DNA from: Sphingomonadales bacterium
GTDB taxonomy: Bacteria > Pseudomonadota > Alphaproteobacteria > Sphingomonadales > Sphingomonadaceae
Direction of reading: 5' to 3'
Assembly (NCBI GenBank): GCA_028871475.1
Contig: JAGWMZ010000018.1
Coordinates: 17,543 to 81,542, forward strand
DNA: 64,000 nucleotides
Shown: positions 44,142 to 53,891 of the stretch, piece by piece
Numbering within the stretch: the stretch's first letter is position 1
How the letters are laid out: every line of letters begins with the position of its first letter
Position numbers and translations under genes: made by a program
The notes under the pieces: generated by a model
The model's database searches: none
Told to the model about the DNA's origin: nothing
The model's input: the letters and a program-made list of their open reading frames with translations, nothing else

Positions 44142-45560
44142 ATGTCTCATCGTCTCGACCTTCATCCCGATCGCCTGCTGCCGGTCGAACCCACCATCCG
44201 CAACATTGCGCGTGATCTTTATGCCAGCGTCGCAGCGCTGCCCATCGTCAGCCCGCATGGCCATACCGACCCGCGCTGGTTCGCGCAGAACGCGCCCTTC
44301 GGTGATGCGACCGAACTGCTGCTGCGCCCCGACCATTACGTGTTCCGCATGCTTTATTCGCAGGGCGTGCCGCTGGAAAGCCTGGGCATCGGCGCGTCGC
44401 GGGCCACCTATGACCCGCGCGAGGCATGGCGCATTCTGGCCCGCAACTGGCACCTGTTTCGCGGCACGCCATCGCGCATGTGGCTCGACTGGGTCTTTGC
44501 CGAGGCCTTCGGCATGGAGGTCATGCTGGATGAGGCCACCAGCGATCTTTATTACGACACGATCACCCAAAAACTGGCCACCAAGGACTTCCTGCCGCGC
44601 GCGCTGTTCGATCGCTACAACATCGAGGTGATCGCCACCACCGAAAGCCCGCTCGATGATCTGGCGTATCACGCCAGCATCATGGCGGACAATGCCTCGG
44701 GTGCCTGGGCGGGCAGGGTGGTGACCGCCTATCGCCCCGATCCGGTGGTCGACCCCGAATTCGAAGGCTTTGCGCAGAATCTCGTGCGTCTTGGCGAGCT
44801 GACCGGCGAGGACACCCATAGCTGGCAGGGCTATCTGGCCGCCCATCGCAATCGCCGCGCCTTTTTCGCGCGGCATGGCGCCACCAGCACCGACCATGGC
44901 CACCCCACCGCCCGCACCGCCAACCTGTCGACGGTGGAGGCCGAGGCACTGTTTGCCCAGGTGGTACGCGGCACGGCCAGCGCCGAGCAGGCCGAGCTGT
45001 TCCGCGCCCAGATGCTGACCGAAATGGCGCGGATGAGCCTGGCCGATGGCCTGGTCATGCAGATCCATCCCGGTTCCATGCGCAACCACAACCAGCGCGT
45101 GTTCGAAAACTTTGGCCGCGACAAGGGCGCCGACATCCCGACCCGCACCGATTATGTCCATGCCCTCAAGCCCCTGCTCGACACGCTGGGCAATGAGCGC
45201 GACCTCTCGATCATCCTCTTCACGCTGGATGAAACAAGCTATGCGCGCGAGCTGGCGCCGCTGGCCGGCCATTATCCCTGCCTGAAGCTGGGCCCGGCCT
45301 GGTGGTTCCATGACAGCCCGGAAGGCATGCGGCGTTTTCGCCTCTCCACCACCGAAACCGCCGGTTTCTACAACACTGTCGGCTTCAATGACGACACGCG
45401 GGCCTTCCTGTCGATCCCCGCGCGCCACGATGTGGCGCGGCGCATCGATTGCGGTTTCCTCGCCACGCTGGTGGCCGAGCATCGCCTCAAGGATTGGGAG
45501 GCGGCCGAGCTGGCGCATGAGCTGACCTATGGTCTGGTGAAGAAGGCCTACCGCCTGTGA
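44142..45560 (+). CDS. uxaC: Uronate isomerase
   Basis: The 472-residue enzyme converts D-glucuronate to D-fructuronate (and D-galacturonate to D-tagaturonate). It is of standard length and belongs to the amidohydrolase superfamily. SPHGHTDPRWF holds the first metal-binding histidines, and LDWVFAEAFG, TESPLDDL and LVMQIHPGSMRNHNQ are further UxaC regions. A GAGAAG site lies before ATG 44142. Its stop overlaps the GTG start of the reductase by four bases (GTGA). With the presence of ManD, but no altronate enzymes, the glucuronate branch is favoured. Confidence 0.95.
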   Translation: MSHRLDLHPDRLLPVEPTIRNIARDLYASVAALPIVSPHGHTDPRWFAQNAPFGDATELLLRPDHYVFRMLYSQGVPLESLGIGASRATYDPREAWRILARNWHLFRGTPSRMWLDWVFAEAFGMEVMLDEATSDLYYDTITQKLATKDFLPRALFDRYNIEVIATTESPLDDLAYHASIMADNASGAWAGRVVTAYRPDPVVDPEFEGFAQNLVRLGELTGEDTHSWQGYLAAHRNRRAFFARHGATSTDHGHPTARTANLSTVEAEALFAQVVRGTASAEQAELFRAQMLTEMARMSLADGLVMQIHPGSMRNHNQRVFENFGRDKGADIPTRTDYVHALKPLLDTLGNERDLSIILFTLDETSYARELAPLAGHYPCLKLGPAWWFHDSPEGMRRFRLSTTETAGFYNTVGFNDDTRAFLSIPARHDVARRIDCGFLATLVAEHRLKDWEAAELAHELTYGLVKKAYRL

Positions 45561-46933
45561 GCCGCCTGTCACGCGGTGCCATGCCGCAGGGCGCCGCCCG
45601 CCCCGCCTATGATCGCACCGGCAAGGCTGTGGGCATCCTTCATTTCGGGCTGGGCGCCTTCACCCGCGCCCATCAGGCCTGGTACACCGACCGCGCCATG
45701 GAACTGGACGGCGGCGACTGGATGATCGTGGGCGTCTCGATGCGCTCGAGCGATGTTGCCGAGCAGCTCAACCCGCAGGATGGGCTCTACATGCTGGCGG
45801 AGCGTTCGGGTGAGGGCACCTCGCTACGTCTCATCGGCAGCATTGCCCATGTGCTGCTGGCCGGGGCCGATCGCGCGGCCATCATCGATCATCTGGCCGC
45901 CCCCACGACCCATATCGTCAGCTTCACCGTCACCGAGAAGGGCTATTGCCGCAGCGCCGATGGCAGGCTCGATCAGGCTTTGGCCGAGCGCGGCTTTTAC
46001 CCCTTGCTGGCCGAGGGGCTGGACCGGCGGCGGCAGGCGGGGCTATCAGGGCTCACGCTGATGTCCTGCGACAATCTGGCCGACAATGGCCATCAGTTGC
46101 GCGCCCTGTTGCGCCAGTATCTGGCCACGCGTGACGCTGGCCTGCTGGCCTGGTTCGAGACGCATTGCACCACGCCCTGCACCATGGTTGACCGGATCGT
46201 GCCTGCCACCACCGCGCAGGACCGCGCCTGGCTGGAAGGCATCACCGGCCTGCGGGACGAAGGCGCGGTGGTGACCGAGCCTTTCAGCCAATGGGTGATC
46301 GAGGATGCCTTTGCCGGTCCGCGTCCCGCCTGGGAGCGGGTGGGCGCGCAGATCGTGGGTGATGTGACGCCCTATGAGACAGCCAAGCTGCGCATGCTCA
46401 ATGGCGCTCATTCGGCGCTGGCCTATCTGGGGCTGGAGCGGGGCCATACCTTCGTCCATGAGGCGGTGGCCGATCCGGCGCTGCGCGCCTTGATCGAGCG
46501 GATGATGCTGGCAGAAGCCGCGCCCACCATCGAGGCCGGGGCCGGGCAGGATCTGCCCGCCTATGCCCAGGCGCTGCTGGCGCGTTTTGCCAATCGCGCG
46601 CTTGACCATCGGCTGATCCAGATCGCGATGGATGGCAGCCAGAAGATCCCGCAGCGCTGGCTGGCGACGCTGGCCATCCACCAGCGGGCCGGGCGGGACT
46701 GTCCCGCCATTCTGACGGCGCTGGGCGCATGGCTGCGCCATGTCCGCGGCGATGTCCGCCCCGTCGAGGACCCGCGCGCCGCCGATCTTGCCGCCGCCTG
46801 GGCCCGGCATGGCGAGGAGGGCGTGGTTGAGGCCATACTGGGCAAGGGTGGGCTGGTCCCCTCCGAGTGGCGGCCCGATGTCACCTACGCTGAGTTGCCT
46901 ATGGCTCAGGGTCAATCTGCAAGAGCGAAGTGA
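45557..46933 (+). CDS. uxuB: Fructuronate reductase (mannitol dehydrogenase family)
   Basis: The 458-residue protein reduces D-fructuronate to D-mannonate with NADH. The N-terminal Rossmann motif GILHFGLGAFTRAHQAWYTD and the C-terminal catalytic segment KLRMLNGAHSALAYLG (K, N and H of the long-chain mannitol dehydrogenase family) are clear. The start is GTG overlapping the uxaC stop; no ATG is near. Tagaturonate reductase or mannitol dehydrogenase activity are alternatives, but the ManD and UxaC partners favour fructuronate. It is the last gene of the regulator-uxaC-uxuB unit. Confidence 0.9.
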   Translation: MSRLSRGAMPQGAARPAYDRTGKAVGILHFGLGAFTRAHQAWYTDRAMELDGGDWMIVGVSMRSSDVAEQLNPQDGLYMLAERSGEGTSLRLIGSIAHVLLAGADRAAIIDHLAAPTTHIVSFTVTEKGYCRSADGRLDQALAERGFYPLLAEGLDRRRQAGLSGLTLMSCDNLADNGHQLRALLRQYLATRDAGLLAWFETHCTTPCTMVDRIVPATTAQDRAWLEGITGLRDEGAVVTEPFSQWVIEDAFAGPRPAWERVGAQIVGDVTPYETAKLRMLNGAHSALAYLGLERGHTFVHEAVADPALRALIERMMLAEAAPTIEAGAGQDLPAYAQALLARFANRALDHRLIQIAMDGSQKIPQRWLATLAIHQRAGRDCPAILTALGAWLRHVRGDVRPVEDPRAADLAAAWARHGEEGVVEAILGKGGLVPSEWRPDVTYAELPMAQGQSARAK

Positions 46934-47235
46934 AGCGTGTTATTCTTCGAGGGTTTCAGCGATCTGTCCTGTCTGGCCGGGCCGGAAGCCGGTCATTCAG
47001 GAGCGGCTTCATAAAGATGGTGTATACCGGGCATGCGCCCCAGCGAGTCCGTTGATGAGGGCGAGCCTATGAGCGTGATGAAACCTTGCCTTGGTGCGGG
47101 AGGGTGGCAGCGCCAAGGGCGCGCGGTGTCCGGCAAGGCCCACCTCACGCTTGTCCAGCCGATTTGGCAACTCATGCCATGGGCAAGACAGCAAGACACT
47201 GACAGTGGCCAGCCGAGTGCGACAGGCGGCACCGG
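46934..47235. other. 302-bp convergent gap without a recognised gene
   Basis: The gap separates the ends of uxuB and the sulfatase gene. Short frames exist on both strands, but none has family resemblance or a good ribosome site. The dense overlapping frames recall a decayed mobile-element end, which I could not identify. Confidence 0.5.
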
Positions 47236-48810
47236 TCAGGGCGTTTGGGCGTGATCCAATTTGGGCATGAGGTAAAATTCCGGTGTATTGCGCCCGTCGC
47301 GATCAAGCGGGGGGACGCCGGTGGTCGAGATGTAACGAGCCATGAGAGTCTCGGTCATTGTGTCCTTCACGGCTTTCATCTTTGGCTCGTCGATCAGATT
47401 GCGCAGCTCCATGGGGTCGCGCTTGCGGTCATAGAGCTCGGATTGCCCTCCTGGCCGCGCCACGAACTTATAGGCCGCGGTGGTCACGGCCGCAGCACGC
47501 CGCACGGTGGCCGGGTCCTCGGTCTGAAGATCGTGTTTGGCGGTGTAGAGATTGGGAGGCCCTTCCATGGGCGGCTCAAAGGCTTGCGGCTCGAAACTGT
47601 CATAGCCCGCCTCGGTGTAGGCCGCGCGGTTGGGATCTCCTGGCGCACCCTTGAGCTGGGGCATCAGGCTGCGGGCGAAATGGGTGTGGCGGGCCTTGAC
47701 CTGTCCGGCCTCCAGCATGGTGGCCATCACGTCATAAAGTTCCACCATCTCGGGCACGACATGGCCTTGTGTGCCGCCCGGCATGCGCATGATCAGCGGC
47801 ACATGGGTCAAAGTGGCCTCAAGTCCGCCGGGCCATTTCTCCACCAACCCGTAGTCGCCCGCGTAATCGCCATGGTCGGATGAGGCGATGACCATGGTGT
47901 CGCTGGCTCGACCGGTCCGCTCAAGCGCTTCCATCAATTCGCCGAACATCCAGTCGGCATAGCTGACCTGACCGTAATAGGTGGCTCTGACCTTGCGGAA
48001 ATCGGCATCATTGGCCTGATCGAGATGGTAGGCCTTGCGCACAAGATCATGGAACAGCGGTTTTTTGGCCAGGCCCGGCGGGGCAAGGGGCGGCAGGGCC
48101 TCCGGCTTGTAAAGATCGCTGAACCCCTGAGGGGCAAGGTAGGGCGGATGGGGCTGGTTCAGGGCAATGAACAGGCAGAAGGGCTTGTCCTGCTCGCGCC
48201 GCTCGAGAATTTTGAAGGCGCGCTCAAGCAGCTTGTAGTCCGAGGTCGCCTTGCGGTCGACCTTGGCATCGATCAGCATCAGGTCCGGCTTTTTGAGATC
48301 GAAGGGGGCACGCGGTCCGCTCCACCCGCTTGCTTCGCCATGCCATTCGGTCAGGCTGAGGGGGAAGCTTTCGGCGGCCAGAGCATCGTTCTTGCCCAGC
48401 CAATAGGTGTCGTACCCGCCATCTTTCAAATAGCGGAACAGGTTGGGCTCGTCGCGGCGCAGGAAGTAGTAAAGGCTGCGATGCCCGGTATTGGCCACCG
48501 GCAGGCCGGTCAGCAGGCTGCACCGCGAGGCGCCGCAGACGGGATATTGCACATGGCATTGGGAGAACAGCGTTCCCTGCCGGGCGAAGGCATCGAGGTT
48601 GGGCGTGCGGCACACCGGGTTGCCATAGGCGCTGAGCGCGTCGGCCCGGCATTCATCCATAAAGAACAGGATCATGTTGGGGCGGGACGCTCCCGTTCCT
48701 GTCCCCGCCGCCAGCGCAGGGCCCACCATGGATCCGGCGAGGCCAACCGCAAGCCCGCTCAACACGTCCCGGCGACCCAGGCTCGACGATTTCCAAGAAA
48801 AATTGGACAT
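47236..48810 (-). CDS. Sulfatase (arylsulfatase family S1), Tat-exported
   Basis: The 524-residue protein begins with LGRRDVLSGLAVGLAGS, a twin-arginine signal. The alkaline-phosphatase-like fold follows: MILFFMDECRADALSAYGNP with metal ligand D52, VQYPVCGASRCSLLTG with the formylglycine cysteine C92, and SSDHGDYAGDYGLVEKW with the C-terminal metal site. The activation motif reads C-G-A-S-R instead of the usual C-x-P-S-R; alanine is tolerated in some bacterial sulfatases. A formylglycine-generating enzyme would be needed from elsewhere. Substrate unknown; a sulfated plant or algal compound is possible. It starts 11 bases after the esterase stop, suggesting co-transcription. Confidence 0.85.
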   Translation of the reverse strand: MSNFSWKSSSLGRRDVLSGLAVGLAGSMVGPALAAGTGTGASRPNMILFFMDECRADALSAYGNPVCRTPNLDAFARQGTLFSQCHVQYPVCGASRCSLLTGLPVANTGHRSLYYFLRRDEPNLFRYLKDGGYDTYWLGKNDALAAESFPLSLTEWHGEASGWSGPRAPFDLKKPDLMLIDAKVDRKATSDYKLLERAFKILERREQDKPFCLFIALNQPHPPYLAPQGFSDLYKPEALPPLAPPGLAKKPLFHDLVRKAYHLDQANDADFRKVRATYYGQVSYADWMFGELMEALERTGRASDTMVIASSDHGDYAGDYGLVEKWPGGLEATLTHVPLIMRMPGGTQGHVVPEMVELYDVMATMLEAGQVKARHTHFARSLMPQLKGAPGDPNRAAYTEAGYDSFEPQAFEPPMEGPPNLYTAKHDLQTEDPATVRRAAAVTTAAYKFVARPGGQSELYDRKRDPMELRNLIDEPKMKAVKDTMTETLMARYISTTGVPPLDRDGRNTPEFYLMPKLDHAQTP

Positions 48811-48821
48811 GGATGTACCTT

Positions 48822-50426
48822 TCAGTCCCTGAGCGCGCCGCCTGTGACGCGCAGCTGGTTTTCCTTGCGGAAGAAGTCGAATTTGTTTCGATCAGGCCAG
48901 GCCGCCAGTTGAGCATCCCTTCCCAACCTTAGCAGAACCGGCGCCGAGGGCACATAGGGCTGCCAATGCAGCAAGGCGGTGTCAGGGTCTCCGCTGCGCG
49001 CGAAGGCGACAAGCGATTGCGTCATCGCGTGGCTGAAGGCGCGGTCCGCAGGGGTCCAGGCCCGCGTTTGGCGATAGCGGTTGAAGCTGTCGAGCGTTCC
49101 CAGCCAGAAGGGCACCCCTGACGTATGATAGGCGCCGGCTCTCGCCGGATCGAGATCCGAGAACACGGCGTGGGGCGCGTAACTGTGGGGCCGCGCGAAT
49201 TCATACGTATAGACCTTTGCGTGACCATGCGCAGCCAGCGCATCGGCCCACAGCCCCATCGATGACGCCATCGTGCTGTCACGATCGGCGGCGCGGGCCT
49301 GGTCCCGGGCTTCCTCATCGGTGCTGGCGGGATAGAGAGCGAGGAACCGGGCAGCGCGGTCACGGTAGCGAGCCTCGACCTTGGCCCTGTAATCAGCCAG
49401 ACCCTTGACCGCGCCCAGCCCGCCAAAGGACTCATCATGCGTGAAACCCAGTAGCGCGGGTACATTATGCTCACCGCCGCGGGCAAAGACCTGCTCCACG
49501 CTTTCGGGCAAAACATAGCCATCTTGCGACGGACCGATTTTCGGCGCGTCGGGCGTGCGCGGCACCACGATGCGGTCGGCGGGCATGGCGCGCAATTCGG
49601 CAAGGCTGTGGGCCTTGAGCACGGATTGCAGCTTGAGCCCTTCCTGCTCGGCATCGGCCAGCGGCTCATTGGCGCTTGGTCCTCCTGCGGCCGCGCCGCT
49701 CATGCCCACCACGCGCGTGAACAATCCGGCGGCCAACGGGCTGGCCTGCAAGGTCTGCACCGACATCGACCCGGCCGACTGGCCCATGATCGTGACATTG
49801 GCCGGATCGCCGCCAAAGCGCGCGATGTTGCGCCGGACCCATTTGAGCGCGGCGATCTGGTCAAGGAAGGCGTAATTGCCCGAAGTCTTGTGCGGCGATT
49901 CCGCCGAGAGTTCGGGATGGGCCAGGAAGCCCAGAGCGCCCAGGCGATAGTTGAAATTGACGAACACGGCCCCTTCGCGCGCCACCGCTTCCCCACCGTA
50001 AAGAGGCATGCTGGACGAGCCGATGTAGAAGCCGCCGCCGTAAATATAAACGATCACGGGCGCTTTCCTGATCCCCGGCCGGGCCCAGACGTTGAGGTAA
50101 AGGCAGTCCTCGCTGGTAATTTCGGCCCCGGAATATTGATTGGCCATCAGATTGCGCTGGGGCTGCATGCACTGGGGAGCATAGCGGTCGGCGTGGTAGG
50201 TGGTGGCCCAGGCCGCGACAGGCTGGGGATCTTTCCACCGCAGGTCGCGCACTGGCGCGGCGGCAAAGGGGATGCCGAGATAGGCATCGACGCCTGAGGA
50301 CAGGGAGATGCCCTGAACCTTGCCACTATCGATGGAAACGAGGGGCTGACGGGCCGCCGCGCTTGTTGCGGCATATGTGGGGGAAAGGGGGGCGAGGGAG
50401 AGGGAGAGCGCAAGCCTGAGCTTCAT
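48822..50426 (-). CDS. Type-B carboxylesterase, exported
   Basis: The 534-residue protein has a Sec signal (LRLALSLSLAPLSPTYAA). It shows the carboxylesterase type-B signatures: EDCLYLNVWARPG, the oxyanion-hole segment VIVYIYGGGFYIGSSSM, the nucleophile in VTIMGQSAGSMSVQ, acid in THDESFGGLG and a histidine near RPHSYAPHAVF. Such enzymes hydrolyse carboxylic esters of aromatic or fatty acids; in a plant-polymer setting feruloyl- or acetyl-ester cleavage is possible but unproven. ATG 50426 is preferred with AAGGTG upstream; 13 codons further up are open but lack a site. It follows the third TonB receptor on the same strand. Confidence 0.88.
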   Translation of the reverse strand: MKLRLALSLSLAPLSPTYAATSAAARQPLVSIDSGKVQGISLSSGVDAYLGIPFAAAPVRDLRWKDPQPVAAWATTYHADRYAPQCMQPQRNLMANQYSGAEITSEDCLYLNVWARPGIRKAPVIVYIYGGGFYIGSSSMPLYGGEAVAREGAVFVNFNYRLGALGFLAHPELSAESPHKTSGNYAFLDQIAALKWVRRNIARFGGDPANVTIMGQSAGSMSVQTLQASPLAAGLFTRVVGMSGAAAGGPSANEPLADAEQEGLKLQSVLKAHSLAELRAMPADRIVVPRTPDAPKIGPSQDGYVLPESVEQVFARGGEHNVPALLGFTHDESFGGLGAVKGLADYRAKVEARYRDRAARFLALYPASTDEEARDQARAADRDSTMASSMGLWADALAAHGHAKVYTYEFARPHSYAPHAVFSDLDPARAGAYHTSGVPFWLGTLDSFNRYRQTRAWTPADRAFSHAMTQSLVAFARSGDPDTALLHWQPYVPSAPVLLRLGRDAQLAAWPDRNKFDFFRKENQLRVTGGALRD

Positions 50427-50491
50427 GGGTTGGGCACCTTGTATTGACCTGAGAAAACCGTTCACAGGCTGCCTCCCCCCGGGGCTGCCTT

Positions 50492-50519
50492 ATGCCGGGC
50501 AACGCAGGTCGCCCGGCAT
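50492..50519 (-). terminator. Hairpin between third TonB receptor and esterase genes
   Basis: A perfect 9-bp stem (ATGCCGGGC / GCCCGGCAT) with a 10-base loop lies just after the receptor stop on the minus strand. There is no T-run. It may reduce expression of the esterase and sulfatase relative to the receptor. Confidence 0.45.
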
Positions 50520-50528
50520 GATCGGTCA

Positions 50529-53468
50529 TCAGAACTTGAAGCGGACGCCGCCTTTGTACGTGCGGCCCATCAGGTCATAATAGGCGCTGCCGTTGGCAGG
50601 CAGCGGCGGATCCTTGTCGAACAGATTGCTGATGTTGAAGTAGAGCGTGAACTGCTTGGCCGCGCCAAAGCTGTAGCGCAGGCCGATATCGAGATAGGCC
50701 ACCGCCGGGATGCGGTTGTTGCTGATGCTGGTGGTCAGCGTGGGATCATATCCGGCCTGATCGGGCCCATACAGACCATTGTTCTGCAACGAAGGCGAGA
50801 CGTAACGCACATTACCATTGAAGCCGAACCGGCCGACCTCATAATCCAGCGTGGTGTTGATCAGCCAACTGGGCAACCCCGCCGGCCCGCCAAAGGAAGC
50901 GCCGGTCTGCCCCGCCCGGTCGATACCGTTGGGAAACAGGGTGGACACGTCAGTTGACGACCAGAACGACATGACATGGGTGGCCATGGTGTTGACCGTC
51001 AGCATACCCTTCAGTCCGATCTCGTCGAGCGGCTGACGATAGGTTGCCTGCAGGTCGATGCCCCGCGTACGGAAGGAGGCGACATTGGCCGTGACCCCGC
51101 GCACGCCGGTCATCTGCCCGGCGACCGGATCATTGTTGGCAAAGGTAATGAGCGAGCACCAGGAATTGCCGGAGTAAGTCCCGCCGATGAAGCAGTTGTT
51201 GACCACGCCTTGTGTACTGGTCGAGGTGATCGCGTCCTGGATGCGGATGTTATAGTAATCCACTGACAATTGCAGTTTGCGGAAGAAGGTAGGCTGCCAG
51301 GTGGCGCCCACTGTCTGGGTGATCGACTTTTCGGGCTGCAGATTGGGATTGCCGCCCACAATGAAGCCGGCATTGTTGGTGGGCCGCGCCACGCCGACAC
51401 GCGGATCGGTGGGCAGGGGCAGCGACTGGGTCTGGGGCGTGTAGAGTTCGATGAGATTGGGCGCGCGGATATCGCGCGAACGCGTGGCGCGCAGCATCAA
51501 CCCGCTACCGACCTTCCAGGTCAGCCCCGCCTTCCAGGTCACCACGCTGCCCGAAGTGCTGTAGTCGGTAATGCGCGCGGCGCCGTTGAACTCCACCTCC
51601 TTGGCGAAGCGGACATCGCGCAGCAGCGGCACAATGGTTTCAATATAGGCTTCCTTCACGTTCTGGCTGACGGTCGGCAAGGACGCACCTGTGCCCGTGA
51701 GCCAGCCCGACGCCTGCGAGATGGGATCCGTCGCCAGTCGCACCGATTCCCTGCGGAACTCAGCGCCAACGCCAATCGAGACCGGCCCCGCCCAGGTCGA
51801 GAAGGGTTCGCCTTGCAGGTTGGCCGACACATCGTGCAGCGTTGTTTTCCCAGAGCCCGTTGACGTGCCCAGAATGTAGTTGGCCGCCGCAGAAGACACG
51901 TTGGCGGAGCCAAGGATGTTGATGGGCACACAGCCGGCTGCCGTTGCGGCCGCGCTGCGGCATACGATCTGTCCGCCGACACTGACCGCATCGAGCGCAT
52001 TGGCGAAATTGGCATTGTTGAACGTGTTGCTGATCGCCACATGAGAGGTGTTCTGGCCGTAGAGATAGCCAAAGTCCCATTTCCAGTTGGTCCCGAAGCG
52101 GCCCTGCAAGCCGGTTTGGACGCGAACCAATTCGTTCTGGATGGTGCGCACACTGGGTCCGAAATCCTGGCCTGAATAGCCCAGGGACAGACCGCTGGCT
52201 GGAACCAGAGCCAGTTGCGCGGGCGTCAGCGCCTGCGCCAGATAGGCATTGTCCTTGGCAATTTTGAGAGCCGGGCCAGCGCCCGCCCCGTCGCGCCGGA
52301 CGAGAATGATCCCCGTGGTCTTCACGTTGGAATAGAGCGGCTCGATGAAGGCGGTGAGGTTGTCATTGATCTCATAGGACACCTTGCCCATCGCATTGTA
52401 ACGCGTCTGGGCCGGGCGCAACTGCTGGGTGTTGAGATTGTTGATCCCCGCTGCCGTATTGGCGGCAAGTGCGGCGGGCGTGAAGAAGTCGAGGCTCGAG
52501 GTCAGGTTGCTCAAGCCCCGGCTGAATGTGGCGGTCGTCACGCCGCCACCGGCCTTGGGCACAAAGGCCAAGCCCTGCAATGCGCCGGCGGTAAGGATCA
52601 GGCCTCCGCTGGTCGCCGTCCCATAGTAATTTCCGTTGGGCCCCACCACCGTATAGGGTGTCCCGGCCGGGCGATTGGCGATGCTCTGGCTACCCCATCC
52701 CTCGCGTCCCCAGGCGCGAGCGGTGTTGTAATAGGCCGTACCGCCATCGTCGTTATATTCCCCGCCGATGACAAAATGGCCGCGACCATCGGCAAAGCTG
52801 GTGCCATAGGCCAGGGTGGCGTATTTGTCCTTGGCGTCGTTATAGCGGGTCTGGCTGTATTGCACCGAACCCTTCAGCCCGGTGAAATGATCGTCGATCT
52901 GGAAGTTGATGACGCCGGCGACGGCATCCGACCCATAGGCGGCAGAGGCGCCGCCGGTGACGACATCGGAATTCTTGATCAGCACCGTGGGAATGACATT
53001 GAGGTCGGTGGTGCCTGCCGAGGTGGTAACGCCAGGGATGATGGTTTGCGGCATACGGCCCCGGTCCAGCAGCACCAGCGTGCGGATCGGGCCCAGGCCG
53101 CGCAGGTCGGCCAGATAGGCGCCCGTATTACCAATCCCGCCCGCGTTGGGCGAGACCCCCGCGCGAAAGGCCGGCACGCTGTTGAGCGCATCGCCAATGT
53201 TGACAATCGCCCGCTGCAAAACAGAGTCCTGGTTCACCACTGTTGTGGGCGTGGGCGAGGTGTAGCCGTCGCGGGCGATGCGCGAGGCAGTCACCACAAT
53301 GTCCGCTGCGACCGGCGCATCGGCAGCTTTGGCCGACGGTGCCGGCGCGCCGTCCTGCGCGAAGGCGGACAAGGGCAGGGCCATGGCGGCCACCCCGGCC
53401 AGCAGAGCGCAGCGCTTTTGCCAGAGGTTCGACGATTCCGGGGTCGCCCCAAGACCAAGGTGATGCAC
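50529..53468 (-). CDS. TonB-dependent outer-membrane receptor
   Basis: The 979-residue receptor starts at GTG 53468, with GGGGAGGA 7 bases upstream. After the signal (LLAGVAAMALPLSAFAQDG) the plug begins IVVTASRIARDGYTSPTPTTV and includes GPIRTLVLLDRGRMPQ and VVTGGASAAYGSDAVAGVINF. The latter is shared with the sphingomonad receptors often found by polysaccharide or aromatic-ester genes. The barrel ends GGVRFKF. It is divergent from a LysR gene and upstream of an esterase and a sulfatase, so it may import a sulfated or esterified compound. Substrate cannot be read from sequence. Confidence 0.9.
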   Translation of the reverse strand: MHHLGLGATPESSNLWQKRCALLAGVAAMALPLSAFAQDGAPAPSAKAADAPVAADIVVTASRIARDGYTSPTPTTVVNQDSVLQRAIVNIGDALNSVPAFRAGVSPNAGGIGNTGAYLADLRGLGPIRTLVLLDRGRMPQTIIPGVTTSAGTTDLNVIPTVLIKNSDVVTGGASAAYGSDAVAGVINFQIDDHFTGLKGSVQYSQTRYNDAKDKYATLAYGTSFADGRGHFVIGGEYNDDGGTAYYNTARAWGREGWGSQSIANRPAGTPYTVVGPNGNYYGTATSGGLILTAGALQGLAFVPKAGGGVTTATFSRGLSNLTSSLDFFTPAALAANTAAGINNLNTQQLRPAQTRYNAMGKVSYEINDNLTAFIEPLYSNVKTTGIILVRRDGAGAGPALKIAKDNAYLAQALTPAQLALVPASGLSLGYSGQDFGPSVRTIQNELVRVQTGLQGRFGTNWKWDFGYLYGQNTSHVAISNTFNNANFANALDAVSVGGQIVCRSAAATAAGCVPINILGSANVSSAAANYILGTSTGSGKTTLHDVSANLQGEPFSTWAGPVSIGVGAEFRRESVRLATDPISQASGWLTGTGASLPTVSQNVKEAYIETIVPLLRDVRFAKEVEFNGAARITDYSTSGSVVTWKAGLTWKVGSGLMLRATRSRDIRAPNLIELYTPQTQSLPLPTDPRVGVARPTNNAGFIVGGNPNLQPEKSITQTVGATWQPTFFRKLQLSVDYYNIRIQDAITSTSTQGVVNNCFIGGTYSGNSWCSLITFANNDPVAGQMTGVRGVTANVASFRTRGIDLQATYRQPLDEIGLKGMLTVNTMATHVMSFWSSTDVSTLFPNGIDRAGQTGASFGGPAGLPSWLINTTLDYEVGRFGFNGNVRYVSPSLQNNGLYGPDQAGYDPTLTTSISNNRIPAVAYLDIGLRYSFGAAKQFTLYFNISNLFDKDPPLPANGSAYYDLMGRTYKGGVRFKF

Positions 53469-53891
53469 GATATAATCCTCCCCTTCGGCTGTCCAAATGC
53501 CGTTATTGGTTTGACCTTTTTTACCCTCATGCTATCAGCTTCGATAACGATAATTATGATTGTATATCCATCGACAAATGTGATGATCGATGCGGGTCAC
53601 CATACCGAATCTGCTATCTTGCGGGCACGAAAAGGCCCCGATGTGCGCGGTTCCATGAGCGAGACCGATGTGTCGCGTCTGAGAGGAGAAGAAAGGCCGA
53701 TCAGCATGCCTTGGCAAAGGTCGCTCGTCGCGTGCCCTTATTTCTCTTTCCCTTTGGACGGATAGCGGCAGATTTGGTGTGACCAGATTTCAGCTGGCAC
53801 GACAAATGCTGTGTTGATTCCGTTGGGCGTGTGCCTATCATCGATACGGTATGGCCCAGCCGTGTCTGACTGCCGCGACGAGGGAAAGCTG
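53469..53891. promoter_or_regulatory. Divergent promoter region between third TonB receptor and LysR gene
   Basis: This 423-bp gap has no gene. Bases 53533-53580 are AT-rich and contain TATCAGCTTCGATA (53533-53546), a dyad of the T-N-A kind that LysR proteins bind, and a second TCGAT / ATCGA pair at 53541-53545 and 53570-53574. TGGTTTGACCT at 53507-53517, 44 bp before the receptor start, resembles the GntR-type operator near manD (8 of 10 positions). Control by LysR is likely from layout; the GntR link is speculative. Confidence 0.45.

Noticed and set aside
46993..47232. Short minus-strand frames between uxuB and the sulfatase gene
   Set aside because: The text looks vaguely like IS-associated sequence, but I could not assign a family, so no gene or element is claimed.
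47236..48810. Reading the sulfatase as a phosphonate monoester hydrolase or choline sulfatase
   Set aside because: The general fold and metal motifs are shared by all three, and no choline or phosphonate genes are nearby, so only the family-level call is kept.
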